A DNA stretch of 16,771 bases, taken from assembly GCA_012514255.1 (NCBI GenBank), contig JAAZAP010000201.1, positions 1 to 16,771 on the forward strand, in the 5' to 3' direction. This document shows positions 1 to 8,044 of this stretch, piece after piece. Below the pieces are notes generated by a model. The model saw nothing but the letters and a program-made list of their open reading frames with translations. It was not told where the DNA came from and made no database searches. The DNA comes from Bacteroidales bacterium (GTDB lineage Bacteria > Bacteroidota > Bacteroidia > Bacteroidales > VadinHA17). The number at the start of each line of letters is the position of its first letter. Within the stretch, counting starts at the first letter, position 1. The position numbers were made by a program, and so were the translations under genes.

Positions 1-1384
1 TAACTTCAGGTATGCTGCCGGGGACGGTAAGCTCAAGTCGCTTAATTTCGTGCCATACAGTCGTGATCATCTCGTTTCAATACTCACCTCAGGTGAGCGT
101 GTTGACGGCTCCAGCCTCTTTTCGTTCATTGAGGCAGGCTCAAGTGACCTTTATGTGATGCCCCGTTACCGCACTGCTTTCGTCAATCCCTTTACCCAGG
201 CCCCTACGCTTGAGATACTCTGTTCATTTTACAACTCGGAAGGCAGGCCCCTGGAGAGTTCCCCGGAATATATTCTCCGCAAAGCGATAACGAGGTTCAC
301 TGCCTCCACAGGGTATACCATCAGGGCTCTCGGAGAGCTGGAATACTATGTAAGGTCAGCAAGCGAAGAGCTTTATCCGCTCTTTGACCAGAAAGGATAC
401 CACCAGTCGAAGCCCTTTGCCAAGTTCGAGGACCTGCGTGTGGAAGCCCTCGAGCTGTGTGCCAGGGCTGGCTGCCACATCAAGTACGGCCACTCCGAGG
501 TGGGCAGTTTCTCAAAGGATGGCGATGATTATGAACAGCATGAGATTGAGTTCCTGCATGTACCCATGGATGAGGCTGTGGAACAGATGATTATTGCAAA
601 GTGGATCCTGCGTATGCTTGGTTACAAGTATGGCGTGGAGGTGAGCTTTGCCCCAAAAATCACCGTGGGCAAGGCTGGCTCAGGCATGCATATCCATCTC
701 ATGCTTGAGAAGGATGGCCGCAACCTGATGATTGAGGATGGCAGGCTGAGTGATACAGCAAGGAAGATGATTGCCGGCATCCTTGACCTGAGCAAGGGTC
801 TTACTGCCTTCGGAAATACAATACCGACATCGTATCTGAGGCTTGTTCCGCACCAGGAGGCTCCGACGAATATCTGCTGGGGCGACCGTAACCGGTCAGT
901 GCTGGTAAGGGTTCCCCTTGGTTGGCTGGGTGCATCACAGATGATTCATGATGCCAATCCTGCCGAGCCGTCAGGCCCGGAAGAGAAGGTCTCCAGGCAG
1001 ACTGTTGAGCTCCGTTCACCTGACGGCTCGGCGGATATCTACCTCCTCATGGCAGGTATCGCCGTGGCTATCCGGCACGGTCTTGAGATGCCCGGTGCGG
1101 TGGAGATGGCAGAAAGGCTTTACGTTGATTATAATATCTTCAAGGAGAAGGAGAAGGCGGCGGCGAAGAAGCTCGAGTCCCTGCCTGCCTCATGCTGGGA
1201 TTCGGCCGAGGCGCTGCTGAAGCTGCGCGCCCACTTTGAGAAGGACGGTGTCTTCCCGGCAGGGGTAATTGATGCCCTGGCGGCGAAGCTGAAAGCTTAC
1301 AATGACAAGCACCTCAGTGAGGAACTCTACGGCAAGAACGAAGCCATAGCCAAGCTGGTGAAAGAGTACCTGCACTGCGGGTAG
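1..1384 (+). CDS. glnA: Glutamine synthetase family protein (GSI-like), 5' end outside window
   Basis: Glutamine synthetase joins ammonia to glutamate using ATP in the cytoplasm, as a large oligomer. The frame is open from base 2 with no stop upstream, and those residues still read as the beta-grasp N-terminal domain. The gene therefore starts outside the window, and the in-frame GTG at 50 is not the real start. Visible motifs in order are VDGSSL (substrate loop), GELEYYV (metal-binding glutamates), QHEIEF, GSGMHIHLML (H269-like histidine), NRSVLVRVP (ATP/glutamate arginines) and VELRSPDGSADIYL (metal glutamate and arginine). All main catalytic signatures are present. The classical NLYDLPP adenylylation loop is not conserved, although a Leu-Tyr pair remains at about 1118-1123. 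A GS-like gamma-glutamyl ligase with another amine substrate cannot be excluded, but true GS is more likely. It converges on the leftward yihY-type gene. Confidence 0.9.
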   Translation, partial: NFRYAAGDGKLKSLNFVPYSRDHLVSILTSGERVDGSSLFSFIEAGSSDLYVMPRYRTAFVNPFTQAPTLEILCSFYNSEGRPLESSPEYILRKAITRFTASTGYTIRALGELEYYVRSASEELYPLFDQKGYHQSKPFAKFEDLRVEALELCARAGCHIKYGHSEVGSFSKDGDDYEQHEIEFLHVPMDEAVEQMIIAKWILRMLGYKYGVEVSFAPKITVGKAGSGMHIHLMLEKDGRNLMIEDGRLSDTARKMIAGILDLSKGLTAFGNTIPTSYLRLVPHQEAPTNICWGDRNRSVLVRVPLGWLGASQMIHDANPAEPSGPEEKVSRQTVELRSPDGSADIYLLMAGIAVAIRHGLEMPGAVEMAERLYVDYNIFKEKEKAAAKKLESLPASCWDSAEALLKLRAHFEKDGVFPAGVIDALAAKLKAYNDKHLSEELYGKNEAIAKLVKEYLHCG

Positions 1385-1425
1385 TATTGCATTTGCATTA
1401 AGTGAAATGAGTCAGCAGCGCGAAG

Positions 1426-1444
1426 GGGCATGAAACGGCTGCCC
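1426..1444. terminator. Possible hairpin between convergent genes
   Basis: The 64-base gap between the glutamine synthetase stop and the end of the opposing YihY-type gene contains GGGCA and TGCCC arms with a 9-base loop. No T-run follows on either strand, so this is at best a weak bidirectional terminator candidate and may be chance. Confidence 0.2.
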
Positions 1445-1448
1445 GTGG

Positions 1449-2399
1449 CTATGCTTCAGCTGTAGCCCTGATTGTCTCCTCACAATGATCTGAGTTGTTC
1501 AGGCGGCAGATGGCGGCCCTGATGCTGACATTCAGCTCAAAACCCACCAACAGGGCTACGGCGTTGAGATAGAACCAGATGAGGATGACAATAAAGGTTC
1601 CGATGGACCCATACAGTTTGTTGTATTGCCCGAAGTTGTTCACATAGGCCGAAAAGGCCAGTGAGGTGATGATAAAAAGGGTGGTAGCCACTATCGATCC
1701 GGGAGAGATATACCTGAAATCCTTCTTCCGTGCCGGCACAAGATAGTACATGGTGGAAATAGCAAAGAAAAGCATTGCTATAATAAGTATCCACTTCAAT
1801 ACCATAATGATATAGAAGACGAGGTTCATCTCCAGCAGATCCATCTCCACCAGCCTGCTGACCACCATGCGGCCCAGGATTATCAGCGCACTGGCAGCCA
1901 TGAACATGATAAGTACGAAGACCAGAAGGAAGACTGCTATCTTTCTCTGCTGCAGCCATGACCGGCTCTCAAAGTCGTGCACTGAGACATTGAATGCATG
2001 GATCAGGGCATGAATACCATTGGTGGAAAAGATGACAGTAGCGAAGAACATTATCACCATCAGGGTTCCGCTCTTGTTGGTAATCACGTCAACAATAGTG
2101 CTTTCCAGATAACTGTATGCATTTTCCGGAAGCATGTTTTCAAACATCCGGACCAGCTCAGTCTGGAAGTTGGGTATAGGAATGAAAGGGATAAGTGTAA
2201 AGAGGAATATAGTTGCAGGCAGAAAAGCCATGAGCATGTTAAAAGCTATTGATGAGGCCCTGGTTACCAGCACCCCGCGGCCGAAGAGACCTTTTACTAT
2301 CAGTCTGCCAACCAGTTCCAGCGGCGCACCGTCAAATCCCGGCGGCACTGCGTTTCTTATCCATTTGGTTCTGGCTAGCAAGGTCTCCCTGGCGGTCAT
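1449..2399 (-). CDS. YihY/BrkB (UPF0761) family inner-membrane protein
   Basis: This 316-aa polytopic inner-membrane protein has about six hydrophobic segments, near residues 48-72, 111-131, 153-177, 189-210, 227-253 and 256-283. The N-terminal part has the family-typical pattern in which a small, serine-rich SSIAFN stretch leads into the first membrane helix and a proline (FLPATIFLF). The C-terminal part has the IWFYLNAVALLVGFELN helix typical of YihY/BrkB proteins. The family was once annotated as ribonuclease BN or virulence factor BrkB; its true role is unsettled, so I assign none. The ATG at 2399 lies 7 bases after the nadC stop and is preceded only by a weak purine stretch (AGAGAG). It is probably the last gene of the DUF4783-nadC-yihY operon. 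Confidence 0.88.
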   Translation of the reverse strand: MTARETLLARTKWIRNAVPPGFDGAPLELVGRLIVKGLFGRGVLVTRASSIAFNMLMAFLPATIFLFTLIPFIPIPNFQTELVRMFENMLPENAYSYLESTIVDVITNKSGTLMVIMFFATVIFSTNGIHALIHAFNVSVHDFESRSWLQQRKIAVFLLVFVLIMFMAASALIILGRMVVSRLVEMDLLEMNLVFYIIMVLKWILIIAMLFFAISTMYYLVPARKKDFRYISPGSIVATTLFIITSLAFSAYVNNFGQYNKLYGSIGTFIVILIWFYLNAVALLVGFELNVSIRAAICRLNNSDHCEETIRATAEA

Positions 2400-2406
2400 C
2401 TCTCTG

Positions 2407-3249
2407 TCAGAATGCTTTCAGGCTCATGTCAAGGCTTTTTATGTGGTGGGTCAGTGCCCCTATTGAGATGTAGTCGACGCCGCAGAGGGCATAATCCCTT
2501 ACGTTTTCCAGGGTGATCCCTCCCGATGATTCCGTCTCTGTTCTTCCCGCGATGAGCGCCACAGCCTCCTTTGTGTCAGGGATTGCAAAATTGTCAAGCA
2601 TGATGCGGTCAACGCCGCCGGCATCAAGGATCTCCCTTACCTCTTTCAGGTTGCGGGCTTCCACCTCGATTTTCAGGATGAGGAAGTGTTTTTTCAGGTA
2701 CTCCCTGGTTCTTTCAATGGCTGCCGCGATACCTCCTGCATAATCGATGTGATTATCCTTGAGCATGATCATGTCATAGAGACCCATCCGGTGGTTCACC
2801 CCGCCACCTGTCCTGACAGCCTCCTTCTCAAGCGCCCTCATCCCCGGGGTGGTCTTCCGGGTATCGGTGATGCGTGCCCGCGTATCCTTTATCACATCGG
2901 TATAGTGTGCAGTGGCGGTGGCTATCCCGCTCATTCGCTGCATTATGTTCAGTACTATGCGCTCAGCGCGAAGGATGGGCTGTACCCGCCCGGCTACGGT
3001 GAGGGCTATGTCACCATACCTTACCATGTCACCGTCGTGGAGCAGGATCTCTACCGTCAGTGAGGGGTCAGCTATTGTGAAAACTTCGCGGGCTACGCGC
3101 AGACCGGAGATAATGCCCTCCTCCTTTATGATCAGCCTGGCGCGTCCGGTGGCATCGGAAGGGATGGATGCCAGTGAGCTGTGATCACCGTCACCGGTAT
3201 CCTCGGCAAGAGCATTTACTATAAATGACCGGAGATCGGTTTCACTCAT
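2407..3249 (-). CDS. nadC: Nicotinate-nucleotide pyrophosphorylase (carboxylating)
   Basis: This is quinolinate phosphoribosyltransferase, which converts quinolinate and PRPP to nicotinate mononucleotide, CO2 and PPi in de novo NAD synthesis. At 280 aa it matches the usual family length. Family motifs are LRAERIVLN (about 93-101), DTRKTTPGMR (129-138, phosphate and quinolinate binding), GGGVNHRMGLYDMIMLKDNHI (148-168, containing H153, R154 and K164), KIEVE (193-197), IMLDN (216-220) and SSGG (241-244). I chose the ATG at 3249. An in-frame TTG at 3261 would add four residues but sits almost on top of its AAGGA-like site. With the ATG start, the gene overlaps the end of the DUF4783-like gene by 8 bases (ATGAGTGA), which suggests translational coupling. 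The other NAD genes (nadA, nadB) are not in the window. Confidence 0.97.
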   Translation of the reverse strand: MSETDLRSFIVNALAEDTGDGDHSSLASIPSDATGRARLIIKEEGIISGLRVAREVFTIADPSLTVEILLHDGDMVRYGDIALTVAGRVQPILRAERIVLNIMQRMSGIATATAHYTDVIKDTRARITDTRKTTPGMRALEKEAVRTGGGVNHRMGLYDMIMLKDNHIDYAGGIAAAIERTREYLKKHFLILKIEVEARNLKEVREILDAGGVDRIMLDNFAIPDTKEAVALIAGRTETESSGGITLENVRDYALCGVDYISIGALTHHIKSLDMSLKAF

Positions 3250-3643
3250 TATCTGCTTCAATCCTTATCTGGTGTATCAATGGATTACCGTTGACCTTTT
3301 TCAGCAGGAAGTAAACGCGGAATTTGCCCTTGTCTGTCTCAAGGTTGGCGATGGCATACTGGGCATCACCCCTTGCGCCCTGGTGCCTGATAACGAACTC
3401 GCGCGAACGGTAACGGCTGAAGAAATCCTTCAGTATCTTCTCAGCTACGCTCTTGCTGTAAAAGTCCTCCTTATCAGGAAGAACCAGCTCAACGGTACTG
3501 TTAAGATAATCGGACAGTCCTGCAGCACTTCCCGTACGAAAAGCGATGGCAATACCGGAGGGTATCCTGGACTGATCCTGGGCGGCAAGCATCATTACCA
3601 TGATAAACAGCATACCTGCCGTGGACAAAAGCTTCTTTCTCAT
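3242..3643 (-). CDS. DUF4783-like small secreted protein
   Basis: This is a 133-aa protein with an N-terminal signal peptide: KK/R-rich start, hydrophobic core LLSTAGMLFIMVMMLA, and a likely cleavage around residues 20-21. The remaining ~110 residues look like a compact alpha/beta NTF2-like fold. They include a helix with AIAFRTGSAAGLSDYL, a SKSVAEKILKDFF helix, and strands EFVIRHQG, AQYAIANLET, FRVYFLLKK and LIHQIRIEAD. This matches the DUF4783 family that in Bacteroidota sits beside nadC; its function is unknown. The ATG at 3643 is supported by an unusually good ribosome site for this phylum (AGAAAGGAAAGGAA directly upstream). It is the first gene of the leftward operon, and its stop lies inside the start of nadC. 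Confidence 0.85.
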   Translation of the reverse strand: MRKKLLSTAGMLFIMVMMLAAQDQSRIPSGIAIAFRTGSAAGLSDYLNSTVELVLPDKEDFYSKSVAEKILKDFFSRYRSREFVIRHQGARGDAQYAIANLETDKGKFRVYFLLKKVNGNPLIHQIRIEADNE

Positions 3644-3679
3644 TTCCTTTCCTTTCTGCTTTCCATGTCAGGAACAAAG

Positions 3680-3687
3680 CAAATTTA
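3680..3687 (-). promoter_or_regulatory. Bacteroidota-type -7 element for the DUF4783-nadC operon
   Basis: Read on the minus strand this is TAAATTTG, an exact fit to the TAnnTTTG consensus of Bacteroidota primary sigma promoters, 37 bases upstream of the ATG at 3643. The surroundings are strongly AT-rich. I could not find a convincing -33 TTTG at the usual spacing (the nearest TTTTTG is only 11 bases upstream), so the call rests on the -7 match and position. Confidence 0.5.
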
Positions 3688-3759
3688 ATTATTTATATCA
3701 AAAAGCGCACCACTTTTAATTATCCGCCTCCCTGACCGGCATAAAAAGTGCTTAATTGC

Positions 3760-3767
3760 TATATTTG
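3760..3767 (+). promoter_or_regulatory. Bacteroidota-type -7 element for the rlmH-kinase operon
   Basis: TATATTTG exactly fits TAnnTTTG and lies 28 bases upstream of the preferred rlmH ATG at 3796. Transcription starting a few bases downstream would give a short leader of about 20 bases and would exclude the earlier in-frame ATG at 3748. No clear -33 element is visible. Confidence 0.5.
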
Positions 3768-3795
3768 CCCTACTCAACGAATGCCTGGACAAGCA

Positions 3796-4269
3796 ATGAA
3801 AATGGTGCTCCTGCTTGCAGGAAAAACTGATCAGCCCTGGATCAGGGACGGTGTGGCGGAATATGAGAAGAGGATCTCTAAATACGTCCGCCTCGAGATA
3901 ATTACCCTGCCTGATGTAAAGAACCCGGGCAACAGGCCAGATGGATGGGTTAAGTCAAAGGAAGCCGAAAAGATGGTCTCCTTTTTCAGGAGTGATGACC
4001 ATGTTGTCCTGCTTGATGAGCGGGGCACGGACTATTCCACTCTTGGTCTTGCCGGCTGGCTTCGCAAGGCGATGATGCTGCCCTCGAAAAGGATAGTGTT
4101 TGTTGTGGGCGGACCCTATGGTTTTGATCCGTCGGTCACTGCCAGGGCGGATCATTCGATCTCCCTTTCCAGGCTCACCTTCTCACACCAGGTGGTACGA
4201 TTATTGTTCGCAGAACAACTTTACAGGGTACTCTCGGTCAATGCCGGGGATCCATATCATCATGAATAA
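3796..4269 (+). CDS. rlmH: 23S rRNA (pseudouridine1915-N3)-methyltransferase
   Basis: RlmH is a small SPOUT (alpha/beta-knot) methyltransferase that uses S-adenosylmethionine to methylate pseudouridine 1915 in helix 69 of 23S rRNA on the assembled 70S ribosome. With the start at 3796 the protein is 157 aa, almost exactly the family length (about 155), and opens with the usual MK-hydrophobic strand MKMVLLLAGKTD. Hallmarks are LLDERG (72-77), the SAM-site VVGGPYG (about 103-109) and the C-terminal knot SRLTFSHQVVRLLFAEQLYR ending in GDPYHHE. In-frame ATGs at 3748 and 3781 would add non-homologous residues, and 3748 precedes the promoter element. The stop overlaps the start of the downstream kinase by 8 bases. 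Confidence 0.95.
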   Translation: MKMVLLLAGKTDQPWIRDGVAEYEKRISKYVRLEIITLPDVKNPGNRPDGWVKSKEAEKMVSFFRSDDHVVLLDERGTDYSTLGLAGWLRKAMMLPSKRIVFVVGGPYGFDPSVTARADHSISLSRLTFSHQVVRLLFAEQLYRVLSVNAGDPYHHE

Positions 4270-7200
4270 AGCCATGCCCGGGAAACTAAAGGATATCAGG
4301 ATTGTACTCATTGCGCTGCTGGCAGTTGCAGCTCTGGCAGCAGGAGCAGACATACTCTATCACAGTGGACTGGAATGGCGTCTGCGTACGGCGCGCGTTG
4401 ACGCCAGGCTCTCTTCCCTGGAAAGGGAGGCGGGGAAACTGCTGATAAGGGCTGAGAACGAGATCAGTAAGACGGGTGATCCGCAATCGCTCTTCAGAAA
4501 CCAGCTTTGCAGAGATGCCCTGAAGAAAGGCATAACCCTCCTTGTTTACCATGAGGGCCGGGTGGTATACTGGTCTGACAACAGCATAGCCTTTCCCCTC
4601 ATTTATAGCAAAGGATTCGTTGAACATAAGCCGGTGTTTTACAGTAACGGCTGGTTCGTCCCGATCCACCATGAGTTTCCTGGCTATTCATTGCTGGCAC
4701 TGATAAAGGTGTACAGGCAGTACCCTATTGTCAACGACATCCTCATATCAGGCTTCCCGGAAACCTTCCCGCTCCCGGAACAAACACTCATCACCTTTGA
4801 TCCTGATGAATCACCTTATCATGTCAACGGATCAGAAAATGAGTTTCATTTCGGACTGCTCTTCCCGGAGAGGAAGCCCAATACAATCTTCATCGTCATT
4901 CCCATTCTGATGTGGCTTGCGCTGTTTTTCCTGCTGATAAGGACAGTGGTACTGGCCTCAGAAAGGCTTGAGAGAAAAACAGGGATGCCAATAGGGATGC
5001 CGGCGGCTTTCGGAGCCCTGGTAATCATCTATCTGATAATCCTGCTTACAGGCCTGCCACCCTCGGTGACTGCCACGGAGCTCTTCTCCCCCTTTCATTG
5101 GTCGGCAGGGTGGCTGATGCCTACCATAGGGCATGCACTGCTGCTGGGGCTGTTGATTCTTTCTGCCACCAGGATCGCCTTCAGGAGCGGCAGATTCAAT
5201 GAACCATGGACAGGAAAGGGATTACTCAGACCTCTGGTCCCGGGATTATTCCTGGCATTGGGTATTATCCTCTTCCTGGCAGCAGAAGCCTTTTTCCGTG
5301 ATCTTGTCCTGAACTCATCCGTCAGCTTCGAGGCCTTCCGCATACTTGACATGACCTTCATGAGCCTTGCCGGATTGATTGCCATGCTGATGATGCTTAC
5401 CGTTCCTGTCCTGCTCTTCATGCGTGCAATAAGAATGATGAGGGAGTGGCCGTGGCGTGAATGTCTTACTGTTATCGGCGTGACCGCATTGTTGCTGCCC
5501 CTGGCCTGCCTGCTATTCACCAGATGCAACTTTCTGAGCGTGGCCTGGGTGGTGGTCATGCTGGCAGGTGTCATTCTATGGCAGAGAAAATCATACTCAG
5601 AGGTAACTCTCATGATACTCTTTTCGCTGGTGACGGGAATGTATGCAACCACACTGATCCTCAGATACTCTGATCTCAAGGAGGAGAGGAACATGAAGGT
5701 GATGGCTGTCTCCCTCGCCAATGACAATGACATGGTGGCCGAAGGGATGCTTATTGATATGTGGCCGGCACTGGAAGATGATACTGTGCTGGCAGGACTT
5801 GTCAGAAGAGAAGTGATCATGGCTGCAGATATCAATGCGGTGTACCGGTATCTTGAGGACGGCTATTTCTACGGGTACTGGGAGAATTATGACCTTAACA
5901 TTGTCATTTGCCGCAATGACTCTCCTCTCAGCCTGGGATCCGCAGGGACAGAGGCAGAGAACTGCTTTGACTGGTTTGCCAACCGGATAAGGAATGAGGG
6001 CGATACCATTACCCGCACAGGATTCTACTTTATGCGTAACAGGACAGGCCGGGCCTGGTATATGGCTAATCTCTTCTATGAGGTCTCTCCCGGCGTGACC
6101 AACGGATTATTCATTGAGCTGGTGAGTCATATAGAGACCTATCTTGCCGGCTACCCGGAACTGCTGCTTGATGCAACCCATCAGCGCTTCCCGAAGCTCA
6201 GGGATATATCCTATGCCAAGTACAACAACGGAGAGCTGGTGCTCAGATCAGGAGAGTATCCATATGACACCGAAATTGAACCTGGTCAGACGGAGAGAGA
6301 GGAGTACAGGTTTGTTGAAACACCTGATTTCAAGCACCTGTATTATTCCCTCGGAGATATGACGCTGGCCATCTCTACCCCCAGGGTGATGACCCTGGAC
6401 AGCATCATTACCTTCGCTTACCTGTTCATAGTCTTGCTGATCTATGTTTTTATCCTTCTTACCCTCTTTACCAGGCACCCGCGTGAGCTGCTGAAAATAG
6501 AGACCTTCAGAAGGCGTCTGCAACTCTCTTTTGCAGGAGTGCTTACCGTGGTTTTCATTATCGTGATAGCCGGAGCACTGGTGCTGAGCACGAAGCAGTT
6601 CAGTAATAATCATATAAGGCTGATACGGGAAAAGGCCATGTCACTGTCCATAGAGCTGGAACACAAGCTGTTTACAGAGGAGACGCTGGAGGAAGGCTGG
6701 CAGACCCGTGACTACCCTACACTGAATCACCTGCTTGTTAAGTTCTCAAATGTCTTCTTTACTGATATCAATCTTTACTCGCCCTCTGGTAATCTTCTTG
6801 CCACATCCAGGCCCGAGGTGTTCACCCGCAAGCTCGAGGGAAGCATGATCAATCCCGTAGCGTACGGAGTTCTTACATCTCCGGGCAAGGAGGAATATAT
6901 CGGTGTTGAGAACATAGGCAACCTCAGGTACCTGTCGGCTTATCTGCCTTTCTACAATGAGGATAACAAGCTTCTGGCCTATCTCAATATACCCTATTTC
7001 ACAATGCAGAACCTGCTCGCGGAAGAGACATCCAACCTGATAGTGACCCTTATCAATTTCGCCCTCCTCTTTCTCCTCCTGATGATGTGGGTATCCGTAT
7101 TCCTCAGTGACAGAATTACCAGTCCGCTAAAAATGCTTCAACAGGCAATGGCTTCCGTTGTCTACGGGAAAAGGAATGAGCATATAAGCTATAGCAGCCG

Positions 7201-7969
7201 GGATGAGGTGGGTGAGCTTGTCAGGCAGTTCAACCGGATGACAGATGAACTTGATGAGAGCGCCAACAAGCTTGCACGCACTGAACGTGAGATGGCCTGG
7301 CGCGAGATGGCCAGGCAGATAGCACACGAGATCAAGAATCCTCTCACTCCCATGAAGCTTAACGTGCAGCAGTTATTCAAGTCTTGGAATGACCAGGTGC
7401 CGGATTTTGACACCAGGATGAAAAGCTTTACTGATAACCAGATTGAATATATTGACAATCTGTCAAATATAGCCACCGCGTTTTCATATTTTGCCAGGTT
7501 GCCGGGAGCGGATCCTGCGGAGGTTGATGTCATTGCACAGCTCAAAACCACCCTGGCAATGTTCAGTCACTCTGAGAATACTTACATCACCCTGAACGCA
7601 GGTAATATCAGCAAGGCATTTATCATAGCTGACAGGGAGCACCTGAACAGTATCTTCTTTAACCTGCTCAAGAACGCGGTGCAGGCAATCCCCTCGGGCC
7701 GTAAGGGGGAGATCAGGATTGAGATAATACCTGATGATGATAAACTGAAGATAAAGTTCATGGATAACGGGGCAGGCATACCTGACGAGCTCATTCCTAA
7801 AATTTTTACGCCCAACTTTACCACGAAGTCCTCAGGCATGGGTCTCGGGCTGTCAATAGTAAAGCGATACGTTGAGAGTGCCGGAGGTAAAATATGGTTT
7901 GAAACCGAGCATGACAAAGGCACTGTTTTCACGGTGGAATTCCCGCTTCTTAACGTTGTCAGGTCTTAA
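4262..7969 (+). CDS. Large polytopic NtrY-like sensor histidine kinase
   Basis: This is a membrane sensor kinase of about 1235 aa, much larger than typical kinases. I count about twelve membrane segments near residues 12-32, 208-230, 247-264, 283-303, 325-345, 365-388, 401-420, 425-440, 447-467, 714-737, 755-776 and 926-948. These leave three likely extracytoplasmic regions: 33-207, 470-713 and 777-925. A HAMP linker follows (about 947-1000), then the phospho-acceptor region AHEIKNPLTPMK with His1022. The HATPase domain follows with N box NLLKNAVQ (N1134, N1138), G1 DNGAGIP (1168-1174), an F-box-like FTPNFTT, and G2 GMGLGL (from 1192). The REMAWREMARQIAHEIKNPL pattern resembles NtrY kinases. 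No receiver domain or response regulator gene is present, so its partner and signal are unknown. I chose the ATG at 4262, which overlaps rlmH (ATGAATAA); 4274 is an alternative. The frame is also open upstream inside rlmH, but that part is not homologous. Confidence 0.92.
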   Translation: MNKAMPGKLKDIRIVLIALLAVAALAAGADILYHSGLEWRLRTARVDARLSSLEREAGKLLIRAENEISKTGDPQSLFRNQLCRDALKKGITLLVYHEGRVVYWSDNSIAFPLIYSKGFVEHKPVFYSNGWFVPIHHEFPGYSLLALIKVYRQYPIVNDILISGFPETFPLPEQTLITFDPDESPYHVNGSENEFHFGLLFPERKPNTIFIVIPILMWLALFFLLIRTVVLASERLERKTGMPIGMPAAFGALVIIYLIILLTGLPPSVTATELFSPFHWSAGWLMPTIGHALLLGLLILSATRIAFRSGRFNEPWTGKGLLRPLVPGLFLALGIILFLAAEAFFRDLVLNSSVSFEAFRILDMTFMSLAGLIAMLMMLTVPVLLFMRAIRMMREWPWRECLTVIGVTALLLPLACLLFTRCNFLSVAWVVVMLAGVILWQRKSYSEVTLMILFSLVTGMYATTLILRYSDLKEERNMKVMAVSLANDNDMVAEGMLIDMWPALEDDTVLAGLVRREVIMAADINAVYRYLEDGYFYGYWENYDLNIVICRNDSPLSLGSAGTEAENCFDWFANRIRNEGDTITRTGFYFMRNRTGRAWYMANLFYEVSPGVTNGLFIELVSHIETYLAGYPELLLDATHQRFPKLRDISYAKYNNGELVLRSGEYPYDTEIEPGQTEREEYRFVETPDFKHLYYSLGDMTLAISTPRVMTLDSIITFAYLFIVLLIYVFILLTLFTRHPRELLKIETFRRRLQLSFAGVLTVVFIIVIAGALVLSTKQFSNNHIRLIREKAMSLSIELEHKLFTEETLEEGWQTRDYPTLNHLLVKFSNVFFTDINLYSPSGNLLATSRPEVFTRKLEGSMINPVAYGVLTSPGKEEYIGVENIGNLRYLSAYLPFYNEDNKLLAYLNIPYFTMQNLLAEETSNLIVTLINFALLFLLLMMWVSVFLSDRITSPLKMLQQAMASVVYGKRNEHISYSSRDEVGELVRQFNRMTDELDESANKLARTEREMAWREMARQIAHEIKNPLTPMKLNVQQLFKSWNDQVPDFDTRMKSFTDNQIEYIDNLSNIATAFSYFARLPGADPAEVDVIAQLKTTLAMFSHSENTYITLNAGNISKAFIIADREHLNSIFFNLLKNAVQAIPSGRKGEIRIEIIPDDDKLKIKFMDNGAGIPDELIPKIFTPNFTTKSSGMGLGLSIVKRYVESAGGKIWFETEHDKGTVFTVEFPLLNVVRS

Positions 7970-8044
7970 GAAACAGGGTGCTTCTAAAATAATCTGAGAA
8001 AATATCAGTTTAATAGAAGTATATCAGCAAACCAGTACACTAAA
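7970..8044. other. AT-rich gap between kinase and surface-protein cluster
   Basis: This 75-base AT-rich gap is the only break between the rlmH-kinase pair and the downstream cluster, so a promoter for the cluster would be expected here. I see no exact TAnnTTTG element, no Shine-Dalgarno site before the ATG at 8045 and no terminator hairpin. The cluster may be read through from the kinase or use a diverged promoter. Confidence 0.4.

Noticed and set aside
1386..1398. TTGCAT direct repeat after the glutamine synthetase stop
   Set aside because: Two six-base copies are too short to distinguish from chance, and no operator family is recognised.
3250..3261. TTG start for nadC
   Set aside because: Its spacing to the purine-rich site is too short, and the ATG at 3249 fits the usual NadC N-terminus.
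3748..3795. Earlier start for rlmH
   Set aside because: It precedes the -7 element at 3760-3767 and adds residues not found in the family; 3796 gives the canonical MK start and length.
4100..4261. Upstream extension of the kinase frame
   Set aside because: It lies within rlmH and encodes arginine/serine-rich residues unlike a kinase N-terminus; the membrane segment begins shortly after the ATG at 4262.
5095..5835. Long open frame on the minus strand (246 codons)
   Set aside because: It lies fully inside the kinase gene, encodes a low-complexity Ser/Ile/Met-rich chain with no recognisable domain, and mirrors hydrophobic codons of the real gene.
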